From Acorus gramineus (lineage: Eukaryota; Streptophyta; Magnoliopsida; Acorales; Acoraceae), in assembly GCA_030737835.1 (NCBI GenBank), contig CM060854.1, positions 12,917,547-12,981,546 of the forward strand: a DNA stretch of 64,000 nucleotides, read 5' to 3'. The position numbers and the translations under genes were made by a program. Every line of letters begins with the position of its first letter. Positions within the stretch are counted from its first letter, which is position 1. Below are positions 59,741 through 64,000 of this stretch, in pieces. Below the pieces are notes generated by a model. It did no database searches, was not told the origin of the DNA, and was given only the letters and a program-made list of their open reading frames with translations.

Positions 59741-60639
59741 GGATTTTGGGACTGACTAGGCTGTTGGTCACCCTTGGTCCACCGATAGTCTCTCCTCCAC
59801 TCCGTAGGCCGCCTGGTCTACTCCCACATTCAGCACAGTCCGTCCTAAATCAGGAGGTGCCTACTGATGGGAGCCCTCTGTCAGGAAGGCCTGTCTAACG
59901 CTGGGGTAGTCTCTACCGGATCCAACGAAGGGAACAGAACAGCCTACCATCGCATATGATCCACTTGGATCCGCAGACAGCACATTATAACAACACTAAT
60001 GTTCTGAATTCCTCAGAACCCACCAGGGCGCATAACTACGATGCGGGGAACATGCATAAGGTTATAACAAGGGTGGAATATCATTGGGGGAAAGAAACTC
60101 GGGAGGGCAGCGTGAGTTCCCGTTATAGGGCACCCCGACAACCAAACAAGGAACACGGTGTACCCTAACCCGGGTCTCACCGCTGTCCTCGCAAGGCCCC
60201 TCCCCTATAATATTCACTATAACATGCAATGTAAACAAATGCTAGCATTTAATTTAATAAATAAACTAGTAGGGCACATGCATCGGTCGAGCTTCCTAGC
60301 ATGGAAACAGGGGACATGCTGCATGGCTCATACACATATCCTAAGGGTGCAAGTCCCTAACATGCAAAGTCTAGGGTAACATGCATTCTACAATTAAATC
60401 ATGCTCGCATGATATACATATTACAACCTGTCAATATTCATCCATGGTGCCCCAGGAGAGGTCGGTATACGCCCAAGTGCGTATAACACCTCTCTACTGG
60501 GTTGGATTGTCCCACTCACCAGAGATCGGGGTCGTCGCGCGACCGTCCGTCTAGATCTGCAAGACAGACATTCAATATGGTGAGAAACCACACAATTTAT
60601 ACATAGAAATGCATAGAAATACCCAAAACTCGGATAAGC

Positions 60640-61790
60640 ATGCATACGGGCTCGCACGCATGCGAGCACTACGTACGCACGCGAGTCCGAGTGCCCCGAC
60701 ACCTACCCGAACCCCCGGGCAGCCATTCGCATGGCCCCCCGCATGCGCACGCACGAATGCGCACGCACGCACACACCCCGGCACCACCGGCGCATTGCCG
60801 CGCGCCTGCCCGCGATCCCCGACGCGCACCCGCACGCATGCGCACGCTCGCGCACGCCCAGGTGCACCGCGCGTCCAGCCCGTGCCCCTCGCGCAGCACC
60901 CCGCGCACTGCCCCAGCAGGCCCCAGCAGGCCCCAGCACGCCCCAGCACGCGCACGCACGCGCATGCACGCGCGCGCGCGCACTGGTTCCCTGCCCAGCG
61001 CCCAGGCGCACTGCCCAGGCGCACTGGCCGCGCGCGCGCACGCCCGCGCGCCCCCGCGCGCGCCCGCGTGCACTCCCGCGCACACCCCCGCTCGCGCCAG
61101 CACCCGCGCGCACCCGCGCACCCACTCCGCGCGCACCCGCGCACCCGCGCGCACGCACCCGCGCACGACTGCGCGCCCGCCAGCGCCCAGCGCCCAGCAC
61201 CCGGCACCCGCGACCCAGCGCCCAGCGCTCAGCGCCCAACGCCCGGGACCCTCACCCAGCGTCCACGCGCACGCCCGCGCAACATGCGCCCAGCGCGCCT
61301 GGCAGCAAGCGCCCAGCGCGCCTGCCAGCCTGCCCGCGCTGCTGCCCGCGTTGCCTGCCTGCGCGCGTCGCCGAGTGGCCCGAGCACCGCTCGCCTGCAC
61401 GCCCGGGGCACTGCCCGCCTGATGCCCGAGCGCCCCTGCACCCCCCGCGCCCAGCAAACTGGTGCCCTGCTCCCAGCCTACCCAGCTAGCCCTGCCAGCC
61501 TAGCACCCGACTAGCCCTGCACGCCCAGCACCAGGCACGCCCAGCGCCAGCCCGAGCGCACGCCCGCGCGCACGCCCGCGCGCACGCCCGCGCGCACGCA
61601 CGCGCGCGCCCTGCCAGCGGCCCTGCCTGCTGTGCCTGCGGCTGCTGCGCCTGCTGCTGCTGCCCTGCCATCCTGCCCGAGCCCGAGCTCCTCTACCACC
61701 CACCTCCGACCACCACCACAGCCTCCGACCGCCTCCCACAGCCCTCCGACGGCCACCCACCGCCGCCAACCGCCTCCCAACCCCAAATCA
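60640..61790 (-). repeat. GC-rich block inside LTR-A4
   Basis: C-rich on +, with tandem short units (CGCGCGCACGCC, CCAGCAGGCCCCAG, CAGCGCCCAGCG). Long frames on both strands (for example 60609-61514) overlap each other and have no domain. Confidence 0.85.
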
Positions 61791-64000
61791 ACCCTCCTAG
61801 CATACATCTATGCAAGAAAAGAGAGGGAAAGGGGGCTTACCAAGGGGAGGAGGGGAAGTCCGGTGGCTCTCCGCGCGCCGAAACCTTTCTCAAAGGCTCT
61901 CCTACGCCCCGATCTACCTCCACCGCCGAGATGGCTCAAATCAGGGACGAAGAGAGGGCGGACGGACGGGCAAAACTCGCCGGAATTGGGATTTGAAAAC
62001 ACCGGAGTGTAGATCGGGACCCGATCTACACTTCCTATGTTTTAGCTTTTAAGTTTTGAGGGGTCTAAGGGCCTCAAACGGAAGAAAAACGGAGGAGAGG
62101 AGAGAGAGGGCTCAAGGAGGAAGAAGATGAACAGTAACTCGGAAAATTAGATCCCACTCTTATATAGTGTGCGACTTAAAAACCCAGATACGCCCCGGAA
62201 CTGTGAAATTTTGGAAATGTTACCGGAATTCAACGAAATTTTCGTGAGAGGTCTAAAATGGCACCAGGACACCAAATATGCAGTTAGATTTTCAATCGGA
62301 GTCCTCTAGCTCAGGATGATAGCTAACAGTCCAAAAATTAGCGGTTCCGATCGAAAAACTGAAAAAAACGAAAAACTGCCAGAACGCTCCAACGGTTACC
62401 AGCAGGCTAAAAAGTGACACATATATAACAGCGCAGTGGATGCGCGGAGCCCGGGGCGGTGCGGTGGCGTGTCCAGGGGGCGGGCAGAGGGTCCGGCGGT
62501 GCGCGGGGTGCGCGGGATGAAGTGCGGCGGTGCACCCGGGCGGTCGGGTGGCCGTACGGGTGGTTGCCGAGGGTGTTGGGTGTTTGTTGTGGGTTTTGGG
62601 TATTTATTGTGTATTATTGGATAGTTGTGGATTTATTCTAACCAGTTAATAACTTGTCTTGCAGATCCCGACGGACGGTCGCGCGTCGACCCGATTTCCG
62701 GTGAGTGGGATAACCCAACCCAGCGTGGGAGGCGCTACATGCTTTGGGCGTGTACCGTCCTCCCCTGGGGCTTATAGTTAGTATTAACTGCTTGATGTAA
62801 TCCATGTATGCATGATGTGTGTGTAGAATTGCATGTCACCCTAGATTTTGTGATAGGGACTTGCACCCTTAGGATTGTGCATGAGCCATGCATCCTGCCT
62901 CCTCGCTATCATGCTAGGAAAGCCCGACCTGTGCATGCGTCCTATTAGTTTGATTTATTTAATTAAATGCAAACTGTATTAAATGATAACATGTTTAGGG
63001 AATATAAAGGGGGCCTTGCGAGGTTAACACTGAGACCCGGGTTAGGGTACTCCGTGTTCCTCGTTTGGTTGTCGGATGTCCTACATCGGGACCTCAGGTT
63101 ACCCTCTCAAGGTCTCGTTTCCCCTTATGTCGTATTTATTTCCCCGCATCCTGGTTATGCGCGCTGGTGGAATTCTGAGGAATTCGAGACATTAGAGTTG
63201 TAGAGATGTGCTGTCAGCGGATCCGAGTGGATCATATGCGATGGATAGGCTGTTCTGTTCCCCTCGTCGGATCCGTGTAGAGACTACCTCGGCGTTAGAC
63301 AGGTTGTCCCGTGCAGGGGCTCCCACTAGTAGGCGCCTCCTGATTTGGTGAAGGACTGTGCTGAACATGGGAGTGGCCAAACAACCATGGAGTGAGGAGA
63401 GACTATCGGTGGACCAAGGGTAACCAACAGCCTAGTCAGTCCCAAGAGCCTAGGTCACCTGTTGAGAGGTGAGGGTGAGGGTATGGTGGGCCGGCGATGC
63501 GACGACCCACAGGATTATGTATGGATGATTATCTACCCACTAAGTCCCAATATCCTAGGTCACCTGTGGAGGGTGAGGGTGAGGGTGAGGGTATGGGGTT
63601 CGGCGATGAACGAACCCCCGGATTGTGATACTATGCCACATGTGGCTTATGAATTGCCTAAATGTGGTTAATATGAACTGTATGCATGGGTTGTGCTATT
63701 CACTGAGCGTGTGGCTCACCCCTCGCATATTGTCTTTTCAGTGATCTCTGAGGGAGGAGCTTCCCGAGCGACTACACCGGCAGAGGGTAGCGCCGCGTCC
63801 CCCGAGTTTTGAGGCCATCAGCACCCTTCTTTCTGTTGTACGTATATGTTCTGTGCTTGGGCACTTAGTTGGATTATGTTTGGGATTTTATTTGTGTATA
63901 TATGGGCATGTTGGCTCTCACAGGACTTATGATTATGTATCGAGTCTGTAGTATGTTTTGACTACAGACTCAGTCTTTTTAGCTTCCGCCTTTGATGTAT

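Larger units (their letters stand above)
58890..62434 (-). mobile_element. Solo LTR-A4 (58894-62430)
   Basis: On + it starts TGTCACGCCCCGGGCG and ends CATATATAACA, 3537 bp. GCGC stands on both sides; a fifth base does not match, so the duplication is 4 bp or has mutated. It has four copies of the TGAGGG minisatellite (59420-59740), one CAACCAAACAAGGAACACGG unit (60137-60156), a GC-rich block (60640-61790) and the splice-like block with 37 nt. Confidence 0.88.
57604..64000 (+). mobile_element. LTR-A3, in pieces 57604-58893 and 62431 to the window end
   Basis: Starts TGTTATATATGTG; TATATAAAAGG at 57869-57879; donor CGGTAAGC near 58195. It is cut inside its GC-rich block at 58893 and goes on at 62431, with the acceptor and 36-nt block near 62660-62702, the CGGGTTAGGGTACTCCGTG unit (63040-63060) and the minisatellite (63440-63600). 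The end lies past the window, so solo or full-length cannot be told. Left flank AAAAC. Confidence 0.87.

Noticed and set aside
60609-61514. Overlapping 250-300-codon frames in LTR-A4
   Set aside because: Mutually overlapping frames on both strands in the GC-rich block; artefacts of composition.
1-64000. tRNA, rRNA, CRISPR or prokaryotic operon features
   Set aside because: None found; tRNA-like text is limited to primer-binding sites, and repeats are transposon-derived, without CRISPR spacing.
12821-64000. A previously undescribed gene system in the long LTR frames
   Set aside because: Frames are not kept among copies; what is kept are splice-like sites, short blocks and repeats, which are reported as such.

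Overview
This is a nuclear window from a flowering plant. It holds an intron-containing gene for vacuolar H+-ATPase subunit B, a decayed plant-type F-box/DUF295 gene, Mutator-like elements of the FAR1/ULP1-bearing kind, hAT-like MITEs, and many LTRs of Ty3/gypsy elements. Species cannot be fixed from sequence alone. Most of the 64 kb is nested mobile DNA; the only gene that looks intact is VHA-B (minus strand, 14 coding exons, 489 codons plus stop).

Layout. 1-9949: right part of a Mutator-like element (MULE-A) with the end of a FAR1/MULE-transposase-like ORF on + and a degenerate ULP1-like protease gene on -, the latter split by a solo LTR (4045-7646, TSD ATGTG). 9950-11750: an AACCGAACC-type repeat interrupted by a solo Tat-like LTR (10241-11415, TSD GTATA). 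11751-23878: a second MULE (9-bp TSD) carrying an LTR retrotransposon, 12821-22648, minus strand, TSD ATACA, with ~3.47 kb LTRs, PBS, gag, a much deleted pol ending in a chromodomain, and PPT. 23902-25122: a third, short MULE (9-bp TSD). 26.2-33.3 kb: VHA-B with a 5' UTR intron and TATA box. 33.5-37.5 kb: a run of small DNA-transposon relics. 37841-41043: an internally deleted Tat-type gypsy element (TSD ATCAC) with a gag start and an antisense ORF. 41516-42768: F-box/DUF295 pseudogene. 42.8-45.97 kb: AT-rich DNA with a MITE, tandem repeats and a uridine-kinase-like exon fragment. 45975-64000: solo and nested LTRs of at least three related subfamilies (called LTR-A, LTR-B and LTR-C here), nested up to four deep.

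The most unusual signal is inside the large LTRs. All LTR-A and LTR-B copies that can be read carry a splice-donor-like site, an acceptor-like site, a 36-nt (once 37-nt) block between acceptor and next donor, and then another donor. In LTR-A only, the putative leader intron is filled by about 0.6-1.1 kb of extremely GC-rich, strand-skewed sequence that makes long meaningless ORFs. The full-length element also carries, between gag and the pol remnant, a fragment derived from an LTR-B-like LTR. No RNA genes, CRISPR arrays or prokaryotic features were seen.
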